Both the position numbers and the translations under genes were made by a program. The notes under the pieces are model-generated. The model ran no database searches and was not told the origin of the DNA. It saw only the letters and a list, made by a program, of their open reading frames with translations. Of a DNA stretch of 64,000 nucleotides, positions 33,844 through 42,663 are shown piece after piece (positions within the stretch are counted from its first letter, which is position 1; each line of letters opens with the position of its first letter). Source of the stretch: Paenibacillus_AB sp036577625 (GTDB taxonomy: Bacteria > Bacillota > Bacilli > Paenibacillales > NBRC-103111); contig NZ_JARBDC010000013.1 in assembly GCF_036577625.1 (NCBI RefSeq), positions 62,001-126,000 of the forward strand, given 5' to 3'.

Positions 33844-35412
33844 TCAGCCTTTATCGGCCGCCGTTCCCGGCTCGGCAAGCTGCGCAGGCGCCGCATCCGG
33901 CTTGTTCGCCGCGACGCCGGCCGAAACTGGCCCCGGTGCGGCGGAAGGAGCGATTCCGCCGAGCTTCGCGGTCAACCCTTTGACGAGACGGTCGACGTCG
34001 ATGCCCGATACGCTTTTGAGCATTTCCGGCGCCGTCGCCATAAGCGACGTCACGTAATTGCTCACGCGTGCCGCTCCTTCGCCATGGCCGGTGTCGACGA
34101 CGGTCAGCTTGTCGATCGAGCCGATCGGCGCCGCCACTTTGCCGGCAAGCTCCGGCAGCATTTTTACGATAATGTCGAGGATGGCCGCTTCGCCGAATTT
34201 CTCGAACGCCTCCGCCAGCTTCTGCTTCGCTTCCGCCTCGGCGAGACCGCGCAGCCGGATGACTTCGGCGTCGGCCGCCCCTTTCGCCCGCTCCGCTTCG
34301 GCGATCGCGAGACCTTCGAGCCGCTTCTGCTCGGCGTTCGCCTTCGCTTCGGCCTCGATTTTATACTGCATCGCCTCGGCTTCGAGCAGCCGCCGCGCCT
34401 TCTCCGCTTCCGCCGCCTGGACGACCGCGTACCGTTCGGCGTCCGCCTTCTTCTTCACTTCCGCGTCGTACTGCTTCTCGCGGCGCAAAATTTCTTTCGC
34501 CTCGAGGTCGATTTCGCGCTCCCGCCGAACGAGCTCGACCTTCATCTGCTCCTCGACGACGCTTTGCTTCGAGCGCGCTTCCTGAATATGATACGCCTGA
34601 TCGGCTTCCGCCTTGGCCATATCCTGCTCCTTCTTGAACGCCGCCGTCTTCAGCTCTTTCTCTTTAGCCGCCTCGGCGATGTTCGTATCGCGCAGCAGCT
34701 CGGCTTTCATCCCTTCCTCCTCCGCCTTCGCCTTCTGAATACGCGAGTCGCGGAGCGCCTCGGCTTCGGCGATATCGGCGTCGCGCTTGACGGCCGCGAT
34801 ACGCGGCTTGCCGAGCGAATCGAGATAGCCGTGCTTGTCGCGCACGTCCTTGATCGTGAACGAGACGATTTGCAGCCCCATCTTCTTCAAATCTTTCGCG
34901 GCGACACCCTGCACTTCCTGCGCGAACTTGTCGCGATTGCGGTACACTTCCTCGACCGTCATCGAGCCGAGAATCGAGCGCAGATGCCCTTCGAGCACCT
35001 CCTGCGCCTCGCTCTTCAGCGCCTCCGTCGGCTTGCCCATGAACTGCTCCGCCGCCGTCGCGACGTCTTCCACGGAGCCTCCGATTTTGATGATCGCCAC
35101 GGCGTCCGTCATGACCGGCACGCCCTGCTCGGTATACACTTCTGGCGTCGATACGTCCAGCTTGTGGGACAGCAGCGACAAAAATTCGGCCTTCTGGAAT
35201 ATCGGCAAAATGAACGCGCCGCCGCCGCGGACGATTTTGATCCGCCTTCCCGAATCGTCGACCAGCGTATTTTTATTGCCCAAAAACGATCCCGTCACGA
35301 TCATCGCTTCGTCCGGGCTGACCGTTTTGTACCTCGCCCAAAACGCCAATCCCAGTACGACGATGACCCCGATAACGATACCCGGAATTACGAGTGCCTC
35401 CGAAACATTCAT
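33844..35412 (-). CDS. floT: Flotillin-like protein FloT
   Basis: 522-aa membrane scaffold protein of the SPFH/flotillin family that organises functional membrane microdomains. An N-terminal hydrophobic segment (residues 6-26, VIPGIVIGVIVVLGLAF) is followed by the SPFH domain (VPVMTDAVAIIKIGGSVEDV, LEGHLRSILGSMTVEEVY) and a long coiled coil of EA-rich repeats (about 210-390). The C-terminus is Ala/Pro-rich. AGGGAGGAGAG precedes the ATG. It follows an NfeD-like gene by 14 bases, the usual yuaF-floT arrangement. Confidence 0.95.
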   Translation of the reverse strand: MNVSEALVIPGIVIGVIVVLGLAFWARYKTVSPDEAMIVTGSFLGNKNTLVDDSGRRIKIVRGGGAFILPIFQKAEFLSLLSHKLDVSTPEVYTEQGVPVMTDAVAIIKIGGSVEDVATAAEQFMGKPTEALKSEAQEVLEGHLRSILGSMTVEEVYRNRDKFAQEVQGVAAKDLKKMGLQIVSFTIKDVRDKHGYLDSLGKPRIAAVKRDADIAEAEALRDSRIQKAKAEEEGMKAELLRDTNIAEAAKEKELKTAAFKKEQDMAKAEADQAYHIQEARSKQSVVEEQMKVELVRREREIDLEAKEILRREKQYDAEVKKKADAERYAVVQAAEAEKARRLLEAEAMQYKIEAEAKANAEQKRLEGLAIAEAERAKGAADAEVIRLRGLAEAEAKQKLAEAFEKFGEAAILDIIVKMLPELAGKVAAPIGSIDKLTVVDTGHGEGAARVSNYVTSLMATAPEMLKSVSGIDVDRLVKGLTAKLGGIAPSAAPGPVSAGVAANKPDAAPAQLAEPGTAADKG

Positions 35413-35426
35413 CCGATCTCTCCTCC

Positions 35427-35981
35427 CTAGTCTTTAGGCCGTCCGGGCGACGCTTCGTCGTCCAGACGGCTGACGAACAGCGTGTCGTCGCGTACGTCCA
35501 CGACGACGACGCGTTCGCCCGCCGCCAGCGTCTCGCCGTCGAAGCTCGCGGCGATCTGGTTCGTGTGCCCGTGCCCGATTTTGACCATCACTTCGCCGTA
35601 GCCTCTCGGCGGAACCGGAACGGTTACTTCGCCGATGCGGCCGGTCAGCTCGCGGATCGAAAAGCCCGTGGAATTTTCGCTGTTTTCCATCGGCCTGACG
35701 TAAACGACGTACACGAGCGCCCCGATCGCGATCGCGCCGAGCAGCGCGACGACGGCGGCCGGCAGCGGGCCGAGCGGCGTGTAATGCAGCAGAAGCAGCC
35801 CCGCTCCCCCGAAAGCCGTTATGCCGCTGACGATGACCATCGGCCGCAGCTTGCGCAGCGCATCGACGGACAAAAAATCGAGGACGCCGTCCAGCGCGTT
35901 GCTGAGCAAATCGCCGAATATGACCGTGACGACGGCAAACAGAACGCCTCCGATCAAGCAAGCCCAAAACAGCTGCTCCAT
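35427..35981 (-). CDS. NfeD-like membrane protein (YuaF-type)
   Basis: 184 aa. Helices at about residues 3-25, 47-65 and 75-95 are followed by an OB-fold domain (GRIGEVTVPVPPRGYGEVMV, ERVVVVDVRDDTLFVSRL) as in NfeD/YuaF proteins that partner with flotillins. It is the first gene of the operon with floT. ATG at 35981 has GGGGTGA upstream; the longer frame with a basic N-terminus begins before any ribosome site. Confidence 0.9.
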   Translation of the reverse strand: MEQLFWACLIGGVLFAVVTVIFGDLLSNALDGVLDFLSVDALRKLRPMVIVSGITAFGGAGLLLLHYTPLGPLPAAVVALLGAIAIGALVYVVYVRPMENSENSTGFSIRELTGRIGEVTVPVPPRGYGEVMVKIGHGHTNQIAASFDGETLAAGERVVVVDVRDDTLFVSRLDDEASPGRPKD

Positions 35982-36232
35982 GCCCGAATCACCCCGCTTC
36001 CTTCGCCCATTTCTTTTCCAATATTTGTTCAACCTTGCTATTCATTATGTAATACGCACGAATCGATGTTACGTTTCACAATTTCGACAAATTTGCAGGC
36101 GGCCTTTTCCGCCGTTCGACTTGCAGCCGACAAGGAGCACCGCTTTCGCGACATAAACCGATAATCGCTTTAGCTCGGCGGCGAATCCATGTATAATGAA
36201 ACATACTTACAGCCACCTCCGGAGATTCGCAC

Positions 36233-36853
36233 ATGAACAAACGAAAACGTCATCCGATCCGACTTTTTTTTCGCATTTTTTCCTATCTCGTCATCGCGGC
36301 ATGCGTCTATGTCGGAGGGATGAGCTCGTATATTATGCACACGTGGAAAACGTCGAGCGGCAAGCCGAGCGACGGCATCATCGTCCTCGGAGCGGCCGTC
36401 TGGAACGGCAAGCCGAGTCCGGCGCTCCGGGAGCGGATCGACATCGCCCTCCGGGCGTGGGACCGGAAGCTCGCCCCCCGCATCATCGCCACGGGCGGCA
36501 TCGGCCTGCCGGGGGAGCCGTCGGAAGCGGCCGTGATCAAAAAAGCGCTCGTCGAAGGCGGAGTGCCGCCCGATCGCATCATCGTGGAGGACAAGTCCCG
36601 ATCCACGTACGAAAACTTGCAAAACAGCCGCGCCTTGATGGAGCAATACGGAATGAAGAGCGCCGTCCTCGTCACGCACGGCTATCACGCCCTCCGTGCC
36701 CGCCTGATGGCGAACATGCTCGGGATCGACGCCACGGTCGAGCCGGTACAGCTGAAGCCGCTGCGGCTCGCGTATTACACGCTGCGGGAATGCGGGGGCA
36801 TCGCTTACTTGTTCGCCTCGAATCCGCTGCTTTTCGTTCGGGCTTTATGGTAA
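36233..36853 (+). CDS. YdcF/DUF218 family protein
   Basis: 206 aa, one N-terminal transmembrane helix (residues 12-32) then a DUF218 domain (DGIIVLGAAVWNGKPSPALRER, IIATGGIGLPGEPSEAAVI, SRSTYENLQNSRALM, AVLVTHGYHALRARLMA). YdcF-like proteins bind S-adenosylmethionine in E. coli and relate to SanA/ElyC envelope proteins; the true role is unknown. CCGGAGATT before the ATG. It precedes a GNAT gene by 66 bases. Confidence 0.9.
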   Translation: MNKRKRHPIRLFFRIFSYLVIAACVYVGGMSSYIMHTWKTSSGKPSDGIIVLGAAVWNGKPSPALRERIDIALRAWDRKLAPRIIATGGIGLPGEPSEAAVIKKALVEGGVPPDRIIVEDKSRSTYENLQNSRALMEQYGMKSAVLVTHGYHALRARLMANMLGIDATVEPVQLKPLRLAYYTLRECGGIAYLFASNPLLFVRALW

Positions 36854-36919
36854 CCGACCTATATACGGGTCCTTCTTTCGAATCAGTTTTAAACCGGAAA
36901 CGCAAAGGAGCGATGCGCC

Positions 36920-37534
36920 ATGTCCATCCAAATCCGTTCTTACACGGCCGACGATTACGAGGAGTTGCTGAACGTGCAGCGCGAGGCGTTCCCGCCTCCG
37001 TTTCCCGAAGAGCTTTGGTGGAAAAAGGAGCAAATCGAAGCGCACGCCGAAGTGTACCCGCAAGGCGCCATGGTCGCCGTAGCGGACGGCGTTATCGTCG
37101 GCTCCGCGACTTCGCTGCTCGTCACGTTCACGGGCAAGCCCCATACGTGGGCCGAAGCGGCGGATAACGGATACATCCGCGGCTCCCACGACCCGGACGG
37201 AGACAGCTTGTACGGCATCGATCTGTGCGTCCGGCCGGCGTACCGGTCCCGGGGCGTCGCCGCGGCGCTGTACGAAGCCCGCAAACGGCTCGTCGTCCGC
37301 TCCGGCTTGAAGCGTTTTTTGGCCGGCTGCCGAATTCCGGGGTATTGCCGGTACGCGGACCGGATGAGCGCCGAGCGGTACGTGGAAGGCGTCGTCAAAG
37401 GCGAATTCAAAGACTTGGTGCTGTCGTTTATGCTGAAGCAAGGGATGAAGCCGATCCAGGTGCTGGACGGCTATTTGGAAGACGAGGAGTCGCTGAACAA
37501 AGCGGTATTGGTCGAATGGGAGCCTGACAACTAA
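36920..37534 (+). CDS. GNAT family N-acetyltransferase
   Basis: 204-aa acetyltransferase. The acetyl-CoA binding region shows LYGIDLCVRPAYRSRGVAAAL with the R/Q-x-x-G-x-A loop (RSRGVA). The segment FLAGCRIPGYCRYADRMSAERY is like that in the GNAT half of B. subtilis YhcX. It lies 30 bases ahead of a nitrilase-family gene on the same strand; in YhcX the two activities are one polypeptide. Substrate unknown. AAAGGAGCG precedes the ATG. Confidence 0.9.
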   Translation: MSIQIRSYTADDYEELLNVQREAFPPPFPEELWWKKEQIEAHAEVYPQGAMVAVADGVIVGSATSLLVTFTGKPHTWAEAADNGYIRGSHDPDGDSLYGIDLCVRPAYRSRGVAAALYEARKRLVVRSGLKRFLAGCRIPGYCRYADRMSAERYVEGVVKGEFKDLVLSFMLKQGMKPIQVLDGYLEDEESLNKAVLVEWEPDN

Positions 37535-37564
37535 CGATTCATTTCCGGGAGGGAGAGAACTGAC

Positions 37565-38461
37565 ATGAAAACGAATGCTATCGCCGCCGTCCAATACGGA
37601 ATCGGACCCTTGCGCTCCGAAAACGAGTTCTGGAACCGGATCCGCCGCCATATCGCCAAGGCGCAATCCGAAGGGGCCAAACTGATCGTGTTTCCCGAAT
37701 ATTTGACCGGACATCTGCTTTCGCTCGCATCTCCGATGAACAATGCCGAGGCGTGCGAATATTTGCACCGTTTTACCGACGAATACAAGTCGCGCTTTAC
37801 GAAAATGAGCCGCGAAACGGGCATGATCCTGCTCGCCGGCACGCACATTCACCGCGAAGACGTTCCGGCCGAAGCCGAGGGCTATTATAACGAGTCGTTT
37901 CTGTTTTTCCCCGACGGGCGCATCGAAGGGTACAAAAAGATCCATTTGACGCCCGAGGAGCGGCGAGCCTGGCCGCTGCTGGCCGGGGACCGCTATAAAG
38001 TGCACGATACGGAGGTCGGCCGGATCGCCGTCCAAATTTGCTACGACATCGAATTTCCGGAAAGCTCGCGCATCGTCGCCGACATGGGCGCGGACATCAT
38101 CCTGTGCCCTTCGTATACCGATACCGCGGCCGGTTATTGGCGCGTCCGTCACTGCAGCCAGGCGCGGGCGATCGAAAACCAGCTGTACGTCGCGCTCAGC
38201 GGCCTCGTCGGGCAAATGCCGGACGTCGAGCAGGTCGACGCCGGTTACTGCCAGGCCGGCATATTCGCGCCGTGCGACAAGCCGTTTCCCGACAACGGCA
38301 TCGTCGCGGTCGGCCCGGTAAACCGGAATGCGATCGTTTGCGCGTCGGCGGACTTGGACATGCTGGCGTACAATCGCGAGCATGGCGGCGTCGCTCCTTT
38401 TTACGACCGCCGTCCGGAGCTGTATGCGGCCCAGTCGCATTCGGACATCCCGAAACGTTAA
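37565..38461 (+). CDS. Carbon-nitrogen hydrolase (nitrilase superfamily)
   Basis: 298-aa amidase with a complete Glu-Lys-Cys triad: Glu45 in FPEYLTG, Lys125 in GYKKIHLTPEE and Cys159 in VQICYDIEFPE. The rest fits the superfamily (ADIILCPSYTDTAAGYWRVR, GAGIF-like end). GGGAGGGAGAG gives a very strong ribosome site. It is probably co-transcribed with the upstream GNAT gene; together they correspond to the two halves of YhcX-like fusion proteins. The amide substrate is unknown. Confidence 0.93.
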   Translation: MKTNAIAAVQYGIGPLRSENEFWNRIRRHIAKAQSEGAKLIVFPEYLTGHLLSLASPMNNAEACEYLHRFTDEYKSRFTKMSRETGMILLAGTHIHREDVPAEAEGYYNESFLFFPDGRIEGYKKIHLTPEERRAWPLLAGDRYKVHDTEVGRIAVQICYDIEFPESSRIVADMGADIILCPSYTDTAAGYWRVRHCSQARAIENQLYVALSGLVGQMPDVEQVDAGYCQAGIFAPCDKPFPDNGIVAVGPVNRNAIVCASADLDMLAYNREHGGVAPFYDRRPELYAAQSHSDIPKR

Positions 38462-38481
38462 ACTCGCGCGAACCTCGGTTC

Positions 38482-39552
38482 CTACGTTGTCGGCCGGCGA
38501 TGTACGTAGTAGATGTAAATATGCTGAACGATCACTTTCAGCACGGCGAACAGCGGCACCGCCAATATAAGGCCGATGATGCCGGCAAGCTCGCCTCCGA
38601 CGAGCAGCGCGAATATGATCAGCAGCGGATGCATGTGCAGCGTCCTGCCGACGACTTGCGGGGAAATGACGTTTCCTTCCAATATTTGTACGGTAAAATT
38701 GACGAAGACGACGAGCAGCACCATTTTGAGCGATACGGTCGAAGCCATGACGATCGCCGGCGCGGCTCCGAAAAACGGCCCCAAATAAGGGATAATGTTA
38801 AAAATCGCCACGATGCTGGCCAGAAGCAGCGCGTACGGCATGCCGATCAGCCAATAGCCGACATAGGCGAGCAGGCCGACGAGCAGACAGACGATAAACT
38901 GGCCGCGAATGTAGTTGCCGAGCGCGGTGTCGATGTCGATGACGAGCTTGATCGCGCTGTGCCGATGGGCGCGGGGTACCGTGGCGAGCACCGTTTTCTC
39001 GATCAGCTGGTAATCTTTCAAAATATAGAAAGCGAGAAACGGGATAATGAACGCGACCATCAGCATATTGAGCGTGCTGCCGATGCCGTCCACGAAATTG
39101 GAGATGAATTTCGACAGTCCGTCTTCCGCCTTTTGAAGGGCGTCGTTAATGCCGCTGCGCACGCTGAGCGGAAGCCGGTTGTCGTTCAAGCCGTCGAACA
39201 AGCTTTGCGCGCGCATCGTCAGCTCCGGCATATGCTCGTTCAATTCCCCGATCTGCTTGATGAATATCGGCGTCAAGTTCATGACGATGACGGTGAACGA
39301 AGTGACGAATACCGCGTATATGAGCAGCACCGCCGCCGTCCGCGGCACTTTGCGTTCGTTCAGCAGGCGGACGATCGGGTTGAGGACGTAGGAGATGATG
39401 AGGGCGATCAGAAACGGAGCGAGCACCGCCTTCAAAAATCCGTAGGCGGCGGCAATAATCGGTTTGATCTGCAGCAGCATGTACAGGACGGCGAGACCGA
39501 GCAGCACGTATACGAGCGTAACGAACAGCTTGCTTTTCAAAAATTTGTCCAT
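38482..39552 (-). CDS. yrrI: AI-2E family transporter (YrrI-like)
   Basis: 356-aa membrane protein with eight or so helices, member of the AI-2E/PerM family. Typical patterns are LAPFLIALIISYVLNPIVRLL, FIIPFLAFYILKDY, and IFNIIPYLGPFFGAAPAIV with the conserved NxIPxxGP. Na+/H+ antiport or autoinducer export has been proposed for relatives. Start at 39552 has GGAGGGAGG upstream. In B. subtilis yrrI lies next to alaS; here about 22 kb separates them. Confidence 0.9.
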   Translation of the reverse strand: MDKFLKSKLFVTLVYVLLGLAVLYMLLQIKPIIAAAYGFLKAVLAPFLIALIISYVLNPIVRLLNERKVPRTAAVLLIYAVFVTSFTVIVMNLTPIFIKQIGELNEHMPELTMRAQSLFDGLNDNRLPLSVRSGINDALQKAEDGLSKFISNFVDGIGSTLNMLMVAFIIPFLAFYILKDYQLIEKTVLATVPRAHRHSAIKLVIDIDTALGNYIRGQFIVCLLVGLLAYVGYWLIGMPYALLLASIVAIFNIIPYLGPFFGAAPAIVMASTVSLKMVLLVVFVNFTVQILEGNVISPQVVGRTLHMHPLLIIFALLVGGELAGIIGLILAVPLFAVLKVIVQHIYIYYVHRRPTT

Positions 39553-39665
39553 TTCTCCGCCTCCCTCCTTCCCCTTACAGTATATGTACAACCCGGTCCG
39601 GTTCATTCAACCGAAAAACGGTTCGGGCGGCGTATGCGCCCGCTCGCGGTCGGTTCCGGAAACGC

Positions 39666-39705
39666 AAAAAGACCGGCGCCATAGCCGGCGCCGGGTCTCT
39701 TTTTT
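39666..39705 (-). terminator. Terminator of the cymR-side minus-strand genes
   Basis: Stem GACCGGCGCC (39671-39680) / GGCGCCGGGTC (39687-39697, one bulged G) flanked by A5 and T6 runs, downstream of the zinc-ribbon gene. Confidence 0.85.
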
Positions 39706-39712
39706 CCAATTT

Positions 39713-39910
39713 TCAGTTCGCGTGCACTTCCGGCATTTCGTCCTCGAAAAACAGATCGTCGAGCGAGCTGAGCGTGCCGTCTTCTTCCACTTGGTAAACG
39801 GACATTTTGTCGCCGTTCACGGTCAATTCGATGAAACAGCTCCAGCAATAAAATTGGTGGGAGCCGATTTTTCCGATATCCTTCGAATTGCAGTTCGGAC
39901 ATCTGAGCAT
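39713..39910 (-). CDS. Small zinc-ribbon protein
   Basis: 65 aa, MLRCPNCNSKDIGKIG...HQFYCWSCFIELTV: two CxxC pairs that form a zinc ribbon, then an acidic C-terminus. ATG at 39910 has AGGGTG upstream. It starts 5 bases after yrrD ends, so it is in the same transcript. No function is known; the family occurs next to yrrD in Paenibacillaceae as far as I recall, which I cannot verify. Confidence 0.8.
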   Translation of the reverse strand: MLRCPNCNSKDIGKIGSHQFYCWSCFIELTVNGDKMSVYQVEEDGTLSSLDDLFFEDEMPEVHAN

Positions 39911-39915
39911 GATAA

Positions 39916-40437
39916 TCACCCTATTTCTTCGTATGATGGTGCGTCTTGCAAGGCGCAATGGACCGGGACGACGACGGCGTCCTCTCCGAGCGTCGCTTCG
40001 TTCGGCGACGGGAGCCATTTGCGGCCTTCCGTAAGGTCGGATATCAATCCTCCGGACAACTCGTATCCTAGTATCTTTTTATCCATTTGCGTTCCGAAAT
40101 AAACGTCTTCCACGAAGCCGAGCTGATCGCCGTTCGCGGTAATGACCGGCAGCCCCTTCAATTTGAAGCCGCCGTCCAGCAAATAGACGAAGTCGGCATG
40201 ATCGTCGTTCCACGGCCGGACGACCTGCTCGTCCGATATCGTAACGGCGTCCGCGCCGATGGAGACGATGTCGTCCCATGCGATGTAACGGGAGGACGAA
40301 AACCAATGCTTCGAGTCGATCAGTACGCCCAGTACGTTCCAATCGCGGCCGATCACAACGTCTTTCGCCGTTCCCGCCTGCTTGCCCGTCTCGATGGCGA
40401 TGACGGGAAGTCCGATGATGTGTTGTGCCTTGCGCAA
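39916..40437 (-). CDS. yrrD: PRC-barrel domain protein YrrD-like
   Basis: 173 aa, two PRC-barrel repeats: HIIGLPVIAIETGKQAGTAKDVVIG with GVLIDSKHWFSSSRYIAWDDI, and again LKGLPVITANGDQLGFVEDVYFG with ILGYELSGGLISDL. Such proteins resemble photosynthetic reaction centre H and RimM barrels; the role of YrrD is unknown. The start is a TTG at 40437 with GGAGGAAACCC upstream. Position between yrrI and yrvO matches Bacillus, but recD2 and yrrB are missing. Confidence 0.9.
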   Translation of the reverse strand: MRKAQHIIGLPVIAIETGKQAGTAKDVVIGRDWNVLGVLIDSKHWFSSSRYIAWDDIVSIGADAVTISDEQVVRPWNDDHADFVYLLDGGFKLKGLPVITANGDQLGFVEDVYFGTQMDKKILGYELSGGLISDLTEGRKWLPSPNEATLGEDAVVVPVHCALQDAPSYEEIG

Positions 40438-40659
40438 GGGTTTCCTCCTAAACGGTTGCTTCGTAATCGTAAGCGTTCATCTATATGATTGCTCGCCGGA
40501 CGGAATATTATTCCTGTTTCGCGCTCCGGCGACGGATATCCTTGGCATAGTGCGTTCGTTCGTTTCGATCGTAGGTGCTATTTCTTCTCTAAGGAAACAA
40601 GTTCGTCGCTTTTACGATAAGCCCACCTCCCAGCCGGCTAACTTGGAGCCGGATGCCTA

Positions 40660-41811
40660 TTATGTTCTATTACGAATTCGCCGCGAAATGGTTGCAATTT
40701 TTTCGGCTGCGGCTTGAATTTGTTCGACGGGCTGCGAAAAGCCGAAGCTGAACCGGACTGCGGAACGCATCCGGTCTTCGGGCAGACGCATCGCCTGAAG
40801 CACGTGGGACAATTCCAGGGAGCCGGACGTGCACGCCGATCCGCTTGCGGCGGCGATTCCTTCCAAATCGAGGCTCATAAGCATAGTCTCGGTATCGATG
40901 CCGGGGAAGCTGACGTTTAAGATGTGCGGCAAGACGTCGGAGGGATGACCATTCACCGTAAAAGCGGCGGTCCCGATTTCCCGGGTCAAAGCTTGAATCA
41001 TTAGATCGCGCAGCATCCGGACGTGACGCCGGTTATCGCCCATCGCTTCGATCGCCAGCTCGGCCGCTTTCGCGAAGCCGACGATGCCCGGCACGTTTTC
41101 GGTGCCCGCCCGGCGCTTACGCTCCTGGTTGCCGCCGACGAGAAGGGGATCGATCGCGATTCGCTTCGAAACGTACAAAGCTCCGACGCCTTTCGGGCCG
41201 TATATTTTGTGGGCGGAAAAGCTCATCAAATCGACGGGAAGCGAACGCAGGCTCAGCGGCTCCAAGCCGAGCGCCTGAACCGCGTCGACGTGAAAGACGA
41301 TGCCTCTCTCTCTCGCCAGTTCGCCGATCCGCTCGATCGGCTGAATCGTGCCGACCTCGTTGTTGCCGTACATGACGCTGATCAGAAACGTGTCGTCGCG
41401 TATCGCCGCCTCTACGTCCTCGATCCGGACGAGGCCCGTTTCGTCCACCGGCAAATACGTAACGTCGCAGCCTTCGCGTTCGAGCCGTTCGCATGCGTGC
41501 AGCACGGCATGATGCTCGATCTGCGTCGTGATGAGATGTTTCTTGGAACCTCCGTACTTCGCCGCCGCCCCGAACAGAGCCGCATTGTCGCTCTCCGTAC
41601 CGCCGCCCGTGAACAGCAGCTCACCGGGCGTGCAGTCGAGCAGCGAGGCCAGCCGGTCGCGAGCGCCGCTCAGGGCGATGCGCGTTTCTCTGCCGAAGGC
41701 GTGCAGACTGGACGGATTGCCGAAACGTTCCGTAAAATAAGGAAGCATCGCTTCCAGCACTTCCGGCCGCAGCGGCGTCGTCGCCGCGTGATCGAAATAA
41801 ATCGCGGTCAT
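40660..41811 (-). CDS. Cysteine desulfurase (YrvO/IscS type)
   Basis: 383-aa PLP enzyme that converts cysteine to alanine and passes persulfide sulfur on. FDHAATTPLRPEV opens the protein; the PLP lysine is Lys202 in SFSAHKIYGPKG, and the catalytic Cys327 lies in ASGSACTSGSLELSHV. In B. subtilis YrvO supplies sulfur to MnmA for tRNA 2-thiouridine. ATG at 41811 has GGGTG upstream. It is 12 bases downstream of cymR, and mnmA lies just beyond, divergent. Confidence 0.94.
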   Translation of the reverse strand: MTAIYFDHAATTPLRPEVLEAMLPYFTERFGNPSSLHAFGRETRIALSGARDRLASLLDCTPGELLFTGGGTESDNAALFGAAAKYGGSKKHLITTQIEHHAVLHACERLEREGCDVTYLPVDETGLVRIEDVEAAIRDDTFLISVMYGNNEVGTIQPIERIGELARERGIVFHVDAVQALGLEPLSLRSLPVDLMSFSAHKIYGPKGVGALYVSKRIAIDPLLVGGNQERKRRAGTENVPGIVGFAKAAELAIEAMGDNRRHVRMLRDLMIQALTREIGTAAFTVNGHPSDVLPHILNVSFPGIDTETMLMSLDLEGIAAASGSACTSGSLELSHVLQAMRLPEDRMRSAVRFSFGFSQPVEQIQAAAEKIATISRRIRNRT

Positions 41812-41823
41812 CGGAAGCACCCG

Positions 41824-42243
41824 TTAAATGTAAAACATGTAATTTTCATTTTTGCCTTCGTCCTGATACGTAATCAGGTCCGCCAGCGTAGTCGAATCGA
41901 GAACTTCGGCAATACTGTTCTTGATGCGAATCCACAGGTCTCTCTTGGCGGGATCGTCCTCGTCCGTGAAGTCGACCGGACTGATCGGCCCTTCGAGAAC
42001 GCGGATGATGTCGCCGGACGTAATGTCTTCGGGCTGGCGCGACAGCACGTAGCCGCCGTAAGCGCCCCGGATGCTTTTGACGAGGCCGGCGTTGCGCAGC
42101 GGCGCGATCAATTGCTCCAAGTAATGCTCGGAAAGCTGATGCTTCTCGGCGATGCTTTTCAAAGACGTAGGCCCTTCACCGAACTTCGAGGCCAGTTCCA
42201 TCATGATCGTAAGCCCGTAACGGCCTTTGGTCGATATTTTCAA
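41824..42243 (-). CDS. cymR: Rrf2 family regulator CymR
   Basis: 139 aa, winged-helix repressor of cysteine metabolism genes. KISTKGRYGLTIMMELA, SEHYLEQLIAPLRNAGLVKSI and RGAYGGYVL match Rrf2 proteins; the three Cys residues of IscR are lacking, which fits CymR, which in Bacillus senses sulfur status through CysK. Start is a TTG at 42243 behind GAGGTG. It leads a two-gene operon with yrvO. Confidence 0.93.
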   Translation of the reverse strand: MKISTKGRYGLTIMMELASKFGEGPTSLKSIAEKHQLSEHYLEQLIAPLRNAGLVKSIRGAYGGYVLSRQPEDITSGDIIRVLEGPISPVDFTDEDDPAKRDLWIRIKNSIAEVLDSTTLADLITYQDEGKNENYMFYI

Positions 42244-42663
42244 CGTTACACCTCATTCGCAGCTTCGAAAAACGTCGGCCCGGACCGGATCGGCCGATCG
42301 TTGAAACTGAATTCCATTTTTGATTCGTTCGTTACTATCTTTGCCAGTTGACCGGCTATGTTTACGTGCCCGCAGGCGGATATTTGGAAAAATATTGAAT
42401 ATTGTTGCAAATATCATTTATATGTTAACATATAAAGTCCGGTTATGGTATCCGTAAACCGTGGCATCTTCATGAAAAGTTTTGAATTTCGATCGTTTTT
42501 GTATACAATTCGCTGGAAAAAGCGGTTTTGTTCCGTTTATGGTAAAATAAGTGGACAAGGGTCGCCGTTATATCCGATTTTCGGCCCCATGTAACGTTTG
42601 ACCGCCGCCGATCCGTTTGCGACGATATGCAAATCCATTATATAGACGAAAGAGGTCAGCATC
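42244..42663. promoter_or_regulatory. Divergent control region between cymR and mnmA
   Basis: This 420-base gap has no gene. It contains a perfect 20-base palindrome TTTATATGTTAACATATAAA (42417-42436) and, toward mnmA, a promoter TTGAAT (42482-42487) - 16 bases - TACAAT (42504-42509). A second possible TAAAAT lies near 42544. Sequence around the palindrome is AT-rich compared with the rest of the window. Confidence 0.55.
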
